From: Actinomycetota bacterium
GTDB lineage: Bacteria; Actinomycetota; Actinomycetes; Streptosporangiales; Streptosporangiaceae
Length of the DNA stretch: 64,000 bases
Direction: 5' to 3'
Assembly (NCBI GenBank): GCA_019240215.1
Contig: JAFAYQ010000050.1
Span: 1-64,000 of the forward strand
The translations under genes were made by a program, and so were the position numbers. Each line of letters begins with the position of its first letter. The stretch's first letter is position 1. Under the pieces are notes generated by a model, which had not been told where the DNA came from, did no database searches, and saw only the letters and a program-made list of their open reading frames with translations. Below, piece by piece: positions 7,726 through 16,876 of this stretch.

Positions 7726-9347
7726 CGGCGCTCGCCGTGGCCGGCCGCCAGCAGCCCGGCCGCCTGCTGCCGGAGCACGAACTTCTGGATCTTGCCGCTC
7801 AGCGTGCGCGGGAAGGCATCCACGATCAGCAGGTACTCGGGCAGCTTGTGCCGGGCGATGCCCTGGCCGGCCAGGTAGCCGGCCAGCTCGGGCAGGGTCG
7901 GGGCGCCGCCGTCCCGGGGGACCACGAACGCGCAGGCCCGTTCGCCGAGCACGTCGTCCGGCACCCCGACGATGGCCACGTCGGCCACCCGCGGGTGGGC
8001 GGCCAGGTAGTCCTCGACCTCCTTCATGCTGATGTTCTCGCCCCCGCGGACCACGATGTCCTTGGCCCGCCCGACGATCGTCACGTCCGCGTCCGGGCCG
8101 AGCCGGGCCAGGTCCCCAGTCCGGAACCAGCCGTCGGCGGTGAACGCCGCCGCCGTGTCGGCCGGGTCCAGGTAGCCCAGGCAGAGCTCCGGCCCGCGCA
8201 CCTCGAGCTCCCCGGTGTCACCGTCGCTGCCGGCGGCCAGCCGGGCCTGCGAGGTACCGGTCAGCCGACCGTCGGTGCCGGCCCTGATCGCTTCCGGGTC
8301 GTCCGGGCCGCCGCAGGTGACGGTGGGCATCTCGGTCAGCCCGTAGGCCCGGGCCACGGTCCCGCCCAGCGCCCGCTCGGCCTCGCGGACCAGGGTCGGC
8401 GGGACGTCGGCGCCTCCGCAGATGAACGCCCGCAGCGCCGACGGCTGGCCCCGCCTGGTGTACTCGTCGGTGAGGCCGCGTAGGAACGGGGTCGCCCCCA
8501 CGCACACCGTGCAGCCGTGCTGCTCGACCAGAGCCGCCCCGGCGGCCGCGTCCCACTCGGCCTGGAGCACGCACGAGCCCCCCATCAGCAGCGGCATCAT
8601 CACGCCGTAGACCAGGCCGGTGACGTGCCCGACGGGAGAGGGCATGTAGACCCGGTCGCCGTCCATCCGGTAGAGGCCGGCGATGGATCGGGCGTCGGCC
8701 AGCAGGGTGCGGTGCGAGTGCAGCACGCCCTTGGGACGCCCGGTGGTGCCCGAGGTGAACATCAGCAGGCACACCGCGTCCAGGTCCGCGTCCAGCTCCG
8801 GATCCGTCCTGCTGCCCGGTTCCGGTCCGCGCTCCGGATCGGATCCTTTTTCAAATTCATAAAAGGACGCCGGGTGGCCGGGCGCCCGCACGGTCAGCAG
8901 CGGCACCCGCACCCCGGCCCGCTCCATCGCCCCGTCCAGCAGCGGCCGGTAGGCGGTGCCGCGGTACTCGGCCGGGGCCACGATCGCGGCCACCGGGACC
9001 GCGGCCAGGATGGCCGACACCTCGGCCACCCGGTAGTTGACCGGCACCGGGCACAGCGTCGCGCCCAGTCCCCACACCGCGTGCGCCAGCGCCACCGCCT
9101 CCCACCAGTTGGGCAGCTGGACGCAGACGACGTCGCCCCGGCCGACGCCGGCCGCCCGCAGCCGCGCCTGGCTGGCCGCGACCGCGGCCCGCAACGCCGC
9201 GCCGGTCAGCCCGGCCGCCCCGTCGACCACGAGCACGCGGGCCGGGTCCGCCCGGGTCACCCGGTCCAGCAGGGTCGGCGTGGGGTCGGTGATGGCCGCC
9301 GCCTCCGGGAAGCGCAGCGGCGACTGCCACGTCGCGGTCACCGGCAT
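7722..9347 (-). CDS. AMP-forming acyl-CoA ligase (ANL superfamily)
   Basis: A 541-residue adenylating ligase. It carries the P-loop LLMFTSGTTGRPKGVLHSH, the YGLTEMPT motif, the adenosine-binding WFRTGDLARLGPDADVTIVGR, the hinge-following RGGENIS, and the C-terminal lysine motif PRTLSGKIQKFVLR. Length and motifs fit medium-chain or cyclohexanecarboxylate-type acyl-CoA synthetases. It activates a carboxylate to its CoA thioester through an acyl-AMP. Position between a mycofactocin-type SDR and the E1 gene suggests it activates an acid generated in the same pathway. The GTGA overlap with the E1 gene implies coupled translation. The precise acid cannot be predicted. Confidence 0.9.
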   Translation of the reverse strand: MPVTATWQSPLRFPEAAAITDPTPTLLDRVTRADPARVLVVDGAAGLTGAALRAAVAASQARLRAAGVGRGDVVCVQLPNWWEAVALAHAVWGLGATLCPVPVNYRVAEVSAILAAVPVAAIVAPAEYRGTAYRPLLDGAMERAGVRVPLLTVRAPGHPASFYEFEKGSDPERGPEPGSRTDPELDADLDAVCLLMFTSGTTGRPKGVLHSHRTLLADARSIAGLYRMDGDRVYMPSPVGHVTGLVYGVMMPLLMGGSCVLQAEWDAAAGAALVEQHGCTVCVGATPFLRGLTDEYTRRGQPSALRAFICGGADVPPTLVREAERALGGTVARAYGLTEMPTVTCGGPDDPEAIRAGTDGRLTGTSQARLAAGSDGDTGELEVRGPELCLGYLDPADTAAAFTADGWFRTGDLARLGPDADVTIVGRAKDIVVRGGENISMKEVEDYLAAHPRVADVAIVGVPDDVLGERACAFVVPRDGGAPTLPELAGYLAGQGIARHKLPEYLLIVDAFPRTLSGKIQKFVLRQQAAGLLAAGHGERR

Positions 9348-9397
9348 TCGATCACCTCACTCCTGCCCGGGGCGGCGGTTCGGCGGCCATGTCCGGC

Positions 9398-10258
9398 TCA
9401 GAAGTCTCGCACCGGCGCGGGGTTGACCCCGGGCAGGATCGAGTGGCCGCCGTCGATGGGCAGCGCCACCCCGGTTACGTCGCTGGCGTCGTCGGAGGCC
9501 AGCCACAGCACCGCCTTGCTGACTGCGGACGGGCGCAGCAGGCCCCGGCCGGCCAGCACCGACCAGCTGTAGGCGCCCTCGCGGCGGTCCTCCGGGGTGC
9601 CGCCGGGATGGCCGGCCATCATGTCGTAGCAGCCCTGCCAGTCGTTCATCTTGGTGTCGACGATCCCCGGGCAGACCGCGTTGCAGCGGATGTTGTAGGG
9701 GCCCAGTTCCAGCGCCGCGTTCTTCATCAGCCCGAGCACGCCGTGCTTGGCCGCCACGTAGTGGGTCATCCCGCCGCCGGCCTCGAATCCGTTCACCGAC
9801 GCGGTGACCACGATCGAGCCGCCCCGCTTCTCGATCATCGAGGGCACGACCGCCTTGATCGTGCGCCAGGTCCCGTTCAGGTTGATGTCGACGACCTCGC
9901 CCCACTGCTCGTCGGTCAGCTCCCACAGGCGGCCCAGCGCCCAGATCCCGGCGTTGGCGACCAGGATGTCGATCTTCCCGAACTCGGCCAGCCCGGCCGC
10001 CACCACCGTGTCCAGCTGGGCGCTGCTGCGGATGTCGCACTCCAGCGGCAGCGCCCGGCGGTCCAGCTTCTCGATCTCGGCGACCGTGGTGTCCAGGTCC
10101 TCCCGGGTGGCCAGCGGGTACGGCGCGGTCGGCACCGAGGTGCAGATGTCGGCGGCGATGATGTCGGCGCCGGCCTCGGCCAGCATCAGCGCGTGCGAGC
10201 GGCCCTGGCCGCGGGCGGCCCCGGTGACCAGCGCCACCCGGCCGTGCAGGTCTGCCAC
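9398..10258 (-). CDS. mycofactocin-type SDR family oxidoreductase
   Basis: A 286-residue SDR with TGAARGQGRSHA, ADIIAADIC and the diagnostic insertion (SVPTAPYPLATREDLDTTV), so it belongs to the mycofactocin-coupled subfamily. NAG, DINLNG, VTASVNG and YVAAK are intact. A longer C-terminal loop (DWQGCYDMMAGHPGGTPEDRREGAYSW) shapes the substrate pocket and differs from the SDR at 2548, so the two probably act on different alcohols. It is 50 bp upstream of the acyl-CoA ligase gene and 6 bp downstream of the ABC fusion gene, which ties substrate import directly to oxidation. No mft biosynthesis gene is in the window. Confidence 0.88.
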   Translation of the reverse strand: MADLHGRVALVTGAARGQGRSHALMLAEAGADIIAADICTSVPTAPYPLATREDLDTTVAEIEKLDRRALPLECDIRSSAQLDTVVAAGLAEFGKIDILVANAGIWALGRLWELTDEQWGEVVDINLNGTWRTIKAVVPSMIEKRGGSIVVTASVNGFEAGGGMTHYVAAKHGVLGLMKNAALELGPYNIRCNAVCPGIVDTKMNDWQGCYDMMAGHPGGTPEDRREGAYSWSVLAGRGLLRPSAVSKAVLWLASDDASDVTGVALPIDGGHSILPGVNPAPVRDF

Positions 10259-10264
10259 GGAGTC

Positions 10265-12928
10265 CTACTTTCTGCCGGGCCGGGCCCGGCCGATCGACGT
10301 GAGACGGGCGAGTGCCGCCCTTGGGGCGAGATCATGCCGGGAGCCCACGATCAGCGCGAGCACGGTCAGCGCGCCGATCGTGATCAGGTAGCCCCCGTTG
10401 GGGATGTTGATGAACGGGATGAAGTCCTCCAGCTCGGCGATGAACATCGCGCCGAGCACGCAGCCGATGGCCGAGCCGCGGCCGCCGGACAGCAGCGCAC
10501 CCCCGATCACCGGCACGGCCAGCGACAGCAGCGTGTAGCCGGAGCCGACGCTCGGGTCGCCGGTGGCAGTCTGTGCGGCCAGCACGGCCCCGCCCAGCCC
10601 GGCGATCAGGCCGGCCAGCACGTACATGGCCGCCCGGAACAGCGGGAACCGGACCCCGAGCTGGGCCGACCGGGGAGCCGAGTAGCCGACCGCGCGGGTC
10701 TTGAGGCCGGTGCGGGTCAGGTTGATACCCAGGTCGATGAGGATGGCCAGCACCACCGCGACGATGAACAGCACGGGGATCTGGCCGACTTGGGACTGGA
10801 CCGCGCTGGACAGGTGCAGGCTGATCACGCCGCCCGGGGTGGGCCGTAGAATCTCCCCGGCACCCAGGAAGATACCCAGGGTGGCGATGGTGGCGATCAC
10901 CGAGTTGATGCGTATCCCCACCACCAGCAGCGCGTTCACCAGCCCGCAGACGCCGCCCGCGGCGATGGCCAGCAGGAACGCCACCGGCACCGACAGGTGC
11001 GGCAGGAACGACAGCATCACCACGATCAGGCCCATCATCGAGCCGAGCGAGGCGTCGATCTCCCCGGCCAGCAGCACCGGCATCTCGGCCATCGCCACCA
11101 GGGCCAGCGGCAGGCAGAGCTGCAGGATCGAACCGACGTTACCCATGGTGGCGAACGACGAAGCCCGGGCCGAAGCGTAGCCGCCCAGCGCGATCAGCAG
11201 CACGACCAGTAGCGCGAACGTGGCCGGGGTCCAGGTCACCTGGTTCAGCAGGCGGCGGCCGCGGGGGATGGCCTGGCTCCCGGCCTCCGCGGCCGATTCG
11301 TTCTCGGTGGCGGTCGAGAACGCGTGCACAATCGCTTCCTCGGTCACGTCCTCGCCCTGCAGCTCGGCCACCCGCCGCCCGCGGGCCAGCACAATCACCC
11401 GGTCGGCCAGCAGCCGCAGCTCGCCGGCGTCGGTGGAGGTGAACACCACCGCCGTGCCCTGTTGGGCCACTTCGGTCAGCGAGCGGTAGATGCTGAACCG
11501 CGACCGCACGTCCACGCCGGCGGTCGGCTCCTCGACCAGCAGCACGTCCGGCCGCCGGGCCACCGCCCGGCCGATCGCCACCTTCTGCTGGTTGCCGCCG
11601 GACAGCGAGCTGACCGGCTGCTCGATCGAGCCGCGGGCTAGGTCGTAGCGGTCGGCCAGCGCGTTGGCCGCCCTGGTCTCCGGGCCGCGCCGCAGCCACG
11701 ACCACCACCGGCCGGTGCTTGCGGGCCGCGCGATCGTGTAGTTCTCCCGCACCGACAGCAGGCTGGACAGCGACTGCTGGCGCCGGTCGGCGCTGACGAA
11801 CACCGCGCCGAGCTGGACCGCCCGCTCGGGGCGGCTCAGGCTCCGGCCACTGATCTCGACCCGGCCGCCGCGCTGGCCTTCCCCGGCCAGCGCCCGGATC
11901 AGCTCGGCCTGGCCGTTGCCGGCCGCGCCGGCGATCCCGACGATTTCGCCGCTGCGCACGGTCAGGTCGACCGGGCCGCACCGCTCCGCCCGCACCTGGC
12001 TCGCGGTCAGCGCAGTCGCCGCGCCGGCGTGCGAGACATCCCGGCGCTGAAACGCGGCCACCTCCCGGCCCGCCATGTACCGGACCAGCGCATCGGTGGA
12101 CGCGCCGACGGTGGGCAGCCCGGCCGCCACCACCGCACCGTCCCGCAGCACGGTGACGTCGCTGGCCACCGCCAGCACCTCGTGCAGCCGGTGGGTGACG
12201 AAGATGACGCAGGCGCCCTGGGCGGCGGCTTCCCGCATCGCCGCCAGCACCTGGGCCACTCCCCGCTCGTCCAGCACCGAGGTGGACTCGTCGAACAGCA
12301 GCACGTCGGGCCGCCGGGCCAGCACCGCTGCGATCTCGACCAGCCGCTGCTCGTTGGCGGGCAGGTCGACCACCCGGCTGGCCAGGTCGATCCCGGCCAG
12401 CCCGAAGCGGTCGAGCAGCCGGCGACGCCAGGAACCAGCGTCACCGGCTGCGCCGGCCCCGCCGCCCGCCGGGCCGGCCTCACCGTCGGCCGCGCCGGCC
12501 GCGGCGACGGTGGCCTTTTCGCGGGCCGCGGGCTCGACGATGAGGTCGAGGTTCTGCCCCACGGTCAGCTCCTCGATGAGCGAACCGTCCTGGTAGACCG
12601 TGCCCACCCGAACCCGGCCGGGGGCGGTGCCGTCGCTGGCCGCGACGGTCGCCCCGTCCAGGGTCACGCGGCCCAGATCGGCCCGGTGGATGCCGGCCAG
12701 CACCTTGACGAAGGTGGACTTGCCCGATCCGTTCTCGCCGATCAGCCCGTGCACACGGCCGCGCCCGAAGTGGACCGACACCTGGCGCAGTGCGGTGGTC
12801 GGGCCGAAGGTCTTGGTCAGGCCCTCGGCCACCAGCCCGTCGCGCCCCGGGCCGCCGGGCCCGGCCGGGACGTTCCCGGCCGGGTCGGCGGACAGGACGC
12901 TGGCCTGGTCCGATTCGTACTGCTGCAC
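10265..12928 (-). CDS. fused sugar-type ABC ATPase (two domains) and permease
   Basis: About 887 residues combining functions normally on separate proteins. The first ABC domain has GENGSGKST and Walker B LLFDESTS. The second has GAAGNGQAELIRAL, LSGGNQQKVAIGRAVARR and LLVEEPTAGVD. The last ~310 residues are an RbsC-like permease with 8-10 membrane segments and the GEIDASLGSMMGL motif. This is an RbsA-RbsC fusion of the ribose/autoinducer class. I prefer the GTG at 12928, which has GGAGGGTGAC directly upstream, over the in-frame GTG at 12940. With the separate permease at 14390 it would make a heteromeric channel; the lipoprotein at 12983 delivers the ligand. Confidence 0.9.
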   Translation of the reverse strand: MQQYESDQASVLSADPAGNVPAGPGGPGRDGLVAEGLTKTFGPTTALRQVSVHFGRGRVHGLIGENGSGKSTFVKVLAGIHRADLGRVTLDGATVAASDGTAPGRVRVGTVYQDGSLIEELTVGQNLDLIVEPAAREKATVAAAGAADGEAGPAGGGAGAAGDAGSWRRRLLDRFGLAGIDLASRVVDLPANEQRLVEIAAVLARRPDVLLFDESTSVLDERGVAQVLAAMREAAAQGACVIFVTHRLHEVLAVASDVTVLRDGAVVAAGLPTVGASTDALVRYMAGREVAAFQRRDVSHAGAATALTASQVRAERCGPVDLTVRSGEIVGIAGAAGNGQAELIRALAGEGQRGGRVEISGRSLSRPERAVQLGAVFVSADRRQQSLSSLLSVRENYTIARPASTGRWWSWLRRGPETRAANALADRYDLARGSIEQPVSSLSGGNQQKVAIGRAVARRPDVLLVEEPTAGVDVRSRFSIYRSLTEVAQQGTAVVFTSTDAGELRLLADRVIVLARGRRVAELQGEDVTEEAIVHAFSTATENESAAEAGSQAIPRGRRLLNQVTWTPATFALLVVLLIALGGYASARASSFATMGNVGSILQLCLPLALVAMAEMPVLLAGEIDASLGSMMGLIVVMLSFLPHLSVPVAFLLAIAAGGVCGLVNALLVVGIRINSVIATIATLGIFLGAGEILRPTPGGVISLHLSSAVQSQVGQIPVLFIVAVVLAILIDLGINLTRTGLKTRAVGYSAPRSAQLGVRFPLFRAAMYVLAGLIAGLGGAVLAAQTATGDPSVGSGYTLLSLAVPVIGGALLSGGRGSAIGCVLGAMFIAELEDFIPFINIPNGGYLITIGALTVLALIVGSRHDLAPRAALARLTSIGRARPGRK

Positions 12929-12982
12929 GTCACCCTCCACGGTTGACGATCGGCGTGCGCGGATTCAACGGCCAGTGCTCCG

Positions 12983-14287
12983 TCAGCTGCTGGCCAGCAG
13001 CTTGGACAGCAGCGCGTCGGGCATCAGCGTCGGGCCGGGTCCGTCCGCGGGCTGGCTGGCGTCGTAATCACCCACCTGGGCCTGGACGAACGGCAGCGGG
13101 AAGGTGAGCGTGCTGGCGACCGACTTGCCGGTCAGGTGGTCCATCACCGCGGTCACCGCGATGTTGCCCTCGAAGTTGATGCTGGACGAGCCAGCCAGCT
13201 TCCAGGGGTCGGAGGACTTTTGGCCCTGCTCGAACAGCTGCAGCAGCTGGTTGTCCGTCGTCCAGGTCACCTGGTCGGGCACCGACTGCTTGGCGTGCTG
13301 GTAGGTCTGCACGATGTTGACCGTCTGGTTGGCGTAGTCGTACAGCACCGCGTCGATCTTCTTACCGGTCGAGATCAGCGACGTGGTCGCGGCCACCGCG
13401 CCGGAGTTCGACCAGCTGGTGTTGGACTTGTCCACCACCTTGATGCCGGGCGCGTTCTTGCTGAACCAGCTGGCCGCGCAACTCTGCCAGCCGGCCCCCT
13501 GCGGGTTGCCCGGGGTGCCGGTGAAGAAGGCCACGTTGCCCTGGCCGCTCAGCATCTTGTCCGTGGTCTCGGCCATCTGCACGCCGTCGGCGCAGAAGCT
13601 GGACTGCACCTGGGTGACGACCGCGTTGGCCGCGCCCGGGCCCGGAGTGCCGCCGAACGCCGCGATCGGGATGCCGGCGTTCTTGGCCTGCTGGAACGAC
13701 GCGGTCATGGCCGCCCCGAAGTCGTCGTAGGTGACGATGGCGGTGACCCGGCGGGCGATCAGCGTCTTCAGGTCGGCCTGCATGGTCTGCAGGCTGCCGC
13801 CCGCGTTCTCGTAGATGACCGTGCCGATGTTGGGGTAGTTCTCGGCCTGCAGGGCGATCGCCGCGCGGGTGATCTCGCGCCACAGGTTCCCGCCGGAGCC
13901 GTCCAGGTAGGCCAGCGTCTGGGAGCCGCTACCGATCTTGCAGGTGGTCTGGGACTGGCAGGCCCAGGCCTTGTTGACCTGCGCGGTGGTGTAGGTCTTG
14001 CCCGCATACTCCAGGCCCTGCAGGATGACCGGGTTGAGGCTGCCGGCCGTGACCGAGTCGGTCAGGAACGCCTTCTTGAGGATGGCGCTCTGCTGGGCGG
14101 CGGTCAGGTTCAGCGGGGTCGGGCTGTACTTGGAGCTGTTGTTGCTGCTGCTGCCCGACGAGCTGGAGGACGAGCCGCCGCCGGAGGAACCGCAGGCGGC
14201 CAGGGCTGGAGCCGCGATGATCGCGGCGATGGCGAACCCGGCAACCGCGCGGACGTGGCGCTTGCCCAGGGCTGTAAAACCGATCAC
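12983..14287 (-). CDS. ABC transporter substrate-binding lipoprotein, ribose-type
   Basis: A 434-residue periplasmic-binding-type protein. It begins with a lipoprotein signal: positive N-region, hydrophobic helix, and lipobox LAAC with Cys32 as lipidation site. A Ser/Gly/Asn-rich tether of about 20 residues follows. The body has the type I binding fold (NIGTVIYENAGGSLQTMQADLKTLIARRVTAIVTYDDFG, later NVAFFTGTPGNPQGAGW and KIDAVLYDYANQ) similar to RbsB. It contains several Cys residues (C109, C116 region and C231/C265 region) that could form exported disulfides. It sits between the permease genes and serves the importer of this cluster. The ligand is unknown; context argues for the growth substrate of the pathway. 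Confidence 0.88.
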   Translation of the reverse strand: MIGFTALGKRHVRAVAGFAIAAIIAAPALAACGSSGGGSSSSSSGSSSNNSSKYSPTPLNLTAAQQSAILKKAFLTDSVTAGSLNPVILQGLEYAGKTYTTAQVNKAWACQSQTTCKIGSGSQTLAYLDGSGGNLWREITRAAIALQAENYPNIGTVIYENAGGSLQTMQADLKTLIARRVTAIVTYDDFGAAMTASFQQAKNAGIPIAAFGGTPGPGAANAVVTQVQSSFCADGVQMAETTDKMLSGQGNVAFFTGTPGNPQGAGWQSCAASWFSKNAPGIKVVDKSNTSWSNSGAVAATTSLISTGKKIDAVLYDYANQTVNIVQTYQHAKQSVPDQVTWTTDNQLLQLFEQGQKSSDPWKLAGSSSINFEGNIAVTAVMDHLTGKSVASTLTFPLPFVQAQVGDYDASQPADGPGPTLMPDALLSKLLASS

Positions 14288-14389
14288 TACGAACCTCTTC
14301 TCTGAGGTGAGGCCCGGGCCGGACTGGCCCGGGGCCCTGGTGGAGTGGAAACAGTGATGCCGGCCGGGTGCGCGGACGGGTGGCCGCGC

Positions 14390-15574
14390 CTACTCCCGGG
14401 ACGGCTGTGCCGTGGGGGGATCGGGTTGCTCTGGGTCGCCGGGCGGGGCAGGGGAGCCGGGATCGGCGGCCGGTCCGGCCGGAGCTGGCTCGCTGGGGGT
14501 GGGCGGGGCCAGCGCCGCGGGCGGGGCCAGCGCCGTGCGGAGCCGTCGGCGCCGCAGGCCACGCAGGACTCCGGTGGCGGTGGCCGCCATGGCCAGCACC
14601 AGCACCGCGCCCTGCAGCACGCTCTGCCAGCCCGACGGGATCCCGGAGGCCGACACGTCGTTGTTGATCAGGGCCAGGAACAAGGCACCGGCCAAGGTGG
14701 CGGCCGGGTGCAGTTTGCCGCCGCTCAGGGCGGCGCCGCCGAGCACCACGGCCACGATCGTGGACAGCTGGTACACGTCGCCCAGGGACAGCGTGGACGT
14801 GCCGATGACCCCGACGAACAGCACCCCGGCCAGCGCGTAAAGTACCGAGGCGACCACGTAGGTCGCGGCCCGGTAGCGCCGGGCCCTGATGCCCTGGTAA
14901 CCGGCCGCCCGCGGACTGGTGCTGGCCACGGTGAGCCGCCGCCCGACGGTGGTGTAGCTGAGCAGCAGGCTGAGGACGATCGCGGCGGCCACCGCGATGA
15001 TCAGCACGTAGCTGACGCCGCCGGCGATCGTGTCGCCGGTCAGGTTCTTCCACCGGGTCGGCGCGGTCAGGCCGTTGGTGCCGTTCCCGTACCAGAGGCT
15101 GGCCAGCCCGGCCATCACCTGGCCGGTCGCCAGCGTGGTGACCAGCGGGCTGAGCCGCAGGTACTCGACCAGGAATCCGTTGGCCAGGCCGCAGGCCAGC
15201 CCGATGAGCAGCGCGTAGACCAGCCCCACGACGGTCGAGCCGCCCTTCGGGCCGGCCTCCATGACGAACACCACGCCGACCACGGTGATCACCGAGGACA
15301 CGCTCAGGTCGATGCCGCCGGTGCCGATGACCAGCGACTGGCCCAGCGAGGCGATGACCAGGACGCCGAGCAGCGGGGTGAGGGTGGCCAGGCCGCCGAA
15401 GTGCACGGTGGCCGGGTAGAGGATGACGCTGACCACGAGCATGGCTAGCGCGACGGCCCAGGGCACGGCCACCGGCGCGCCCCGCCAGCGCAGGTCGGCC
15501 CAGGAGGGCCGCAGCCGGGCGGCCGTGGCCGGGCCGGGGATGGCTGCTTGGGGTGCTTGACTGTGCCGCGTCAT
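14390..15574 (-). CDS. ABC transporter permease, RbsC-like
   Basis: A 394-residue polytopic membrane protein of the BPD_transp_2 class: hydrophobic helices from about residue 34 onward, the family motif GTGGIDLSVSSVITVVGV, and VVLGGAALSGGKLHPAATLAGALF near the end. The C-terminal 50 residues are a Pro/Ala/Glu-rich cytoplasmic tail with no recognisable domain. It is a second permease beside the one fused to the ATPase, which suggests a heterodimeric pore. It is 30 bp downstream of the hydrolase gene and 102 bp upstream of the lipoprotein gene on the same strand. Assignment to importer class is firm; substrate is not known. Confidence 0.9.
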   Translation of the reverse strand: MTRHSQAPQAAIPGPATAARLRPSWADLRWRGAPVAVPWAVALAMLVVSVILYPATVHFGGLATLTPLLGVLVIASLGQSLVIGTGGIDLSVSSVITVVGVVFVMEAGPKGGSTVVGLVYALLIGLACGLANGFLVEYLRLSPLVTTLATGQVMAGLASLWYGNGTNGLTAPTRWKNLTGDTIAGGVSYVLIIAVAAAIVLSLLLSYTTVGRRLTVASTSPRAAGYQGIRARRYRAATYVVASVLYALAGVLFVGVIGTSTLSLGDVYQLSTIVAVVLGGAALSGGKLHPAATLAGALFLALINNDVSASGIPSGWQSVLQGAVLVLAMAATATGVLRGLRRRRLRTALAPPAALAPPTPSEPAPAGPAADPGSPAPPGDPEQPDPPTAQPSRE

Positions 15575-15605
15575 CGCGGTCTCCCTCGTTCGGCCGAGCC
15601 CCGGC

Positions 15606-16559
15606 TCAGCTGAACTGGCCGACCTGGTTGTCGGTGGTGGGCGGCTCCATCAGCGTGCGCGCGAACCACGAGGCGGCCGCCTTGGCCGCGAACTCCAGCG
15701 CGCTGACGTTGCTGTAGAGCGTCATGTGCGAGGTGCCGGGGATCACCACCAGCTCCTTGCGCGAGCTGGGGATGGCCTTGAACGCGGCGATTTCCTGGTC
15801 CCACATGGTGATGTCGTCGTGGTCGGCGACGATCATCATGGTCGGCACGTTGATCAGCCGGGGGGCGAAGACCGAGGCGTCGTACTCCATCAGCCGTTCC
15901 AGCGATGCGATCGTGTTGCGGTGTTCGTGCCGCGGGGCTTGAGCCGCCTTGAGCTCCTCGAACACCTTCTTGACGTCGTCGTCGGGCCAGACCGAGAACT
16001 CGTCGTTCGGCCCGGTCGGGGTGCCGGACATCGGCATGTAACCGTAGCCGCCGGTCTCGGTCCGCTTCAGCCGGTCCTCGGCCACCAGCGACTTGAGCGC
16101 GCGGAACCGAACCGTGCCGTGCATGCGCCACATCGTCTGGTAGCCATCGATGACCGGGACGTTCGAGACGACCGACTTCACCCGCTCGTCGGTGGCCCCG
16201 ACGATCAGCACGTGGCCGCCACTGTAGGAGATGCCCCAGATTCCGATCCGGCTGGCGTCGATCTCGGGCAGGCTGGCGACGAAGGTGACGGCGTTCTTAT
16301 AGTCCTCGATCTGGTCCCAGGGCTCGATGTGCTGACGGGGCTCCCCGTCGCTGGCGCCCATGCGCCGGTAGTCGAAGATCAGCGCCGCGAAACCGCGCCG
16401 GACGAACTCGGCCGCGTACTGAGGCTGGCGCAGTTCCTTCACGTAACACCAGCCGCCAGCCATGACCACGACCGGGAACGGCCCATCGCCGTCGGGGAGC
16501 AGCAGGTCGCCGCGGACGGTCTCGCCACTGCTGCTGAATTCGACTTCACGTTGGGCCAC
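15606..16559 (-). CDS. alpha/beta hydrolase (dienelactone hydrolase/YcjY-like)
   Basis: A 317-residue alpha/beta hydrolase. The nucleophile elbow is GISYSGG, an acidic residue lies in VADHDDITMWD, and the catalytic His in PGTSHMTLYS. The oxyanion strand reads VVVMAGGWCYVKE. The region between elbow and acid carries a lid of about 90 residues. No signal peptide is seen, so it acts in the cytoplasm. It is the first gene of the minus-strand cluster, with ATG preceded by GTTGACAGGAGATTCGTCGTGG (AGGAGA). Expected activity is ester, lactone or thioester hydrolysis of the imported compound. Its lead position suggests it makes the acid or alcohol that the downstream ligase and SDRs use. Confidence 0.85.
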   Translation of the reverse strand: MAQREVEFSSSGETVRGDLLLPDGDGPFPVVVMAGGWCYVKELRQPQYAAEFVRRGFAALIFDYRRMGASDGEPRQHIEPWDQIEDYKNAVTFVASLPEIDASRIGIWGISYSGGHVLIVGATDERVKSVVSNVPVIDGYQTMWRMHGTVRFRALKSLVAEDRLKRTETGGYGYMPMSGTPTGPNDEFSVWPDDDVKKVFEELKAAQAPRHEHRNTIASLERLMEYDASVFAPRLINVPTMMIVADHDDITMWDQEIAAFKAIPSSRKELVVIPGTSHMTLYSNVSALEFAAKAAASWFARTLMEPPTTDNQVGQFS

Positions 16560-16876
16560 GACGAATCTCCTGTCAACTGTTGATGGACAGCGTTGGTGCG
16601 GCCGGGAACATGCTGAGCCTGCTCCCGCGGGCGCTCGGTGATGGCCCTGACCGGGAAAAATGCTCCCAAACTGTGGTGCTGGCAGGAGCGTAGATCTGGC
16701 TTGATCGGAGTGTCAAGTATTAGTTAACGTACATTTCTGATTTACGGACGTACCCTCGTGGTCCGGTGCCAGACGCGAACTGAACTGTCACGGCCGGAGA
16801 ACCGTGGAAAACGGCGTATGCGGCCCTTTGCGTCCCAATAGGCTCATCCGCGGGGGCCAAGCGACACGGAGGTACG
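16560..16876. promoter_or_regulatory. divergent promoter region between catabolic cluster and T7SS-like cassette
   Basis: A 317-bp gap between divergently transcribed units. It holds an A+T-rich island (about 16705-16745) containing TATTAGTTAACGTACATTT, with a GTTAAC dyad, in DNA that is otherwise about 65-70% G+C. This is where promoters and an operator for the long minus-strand cluster would be expected. No open reading frame in it looks like a protein. Confidence 0.5.
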
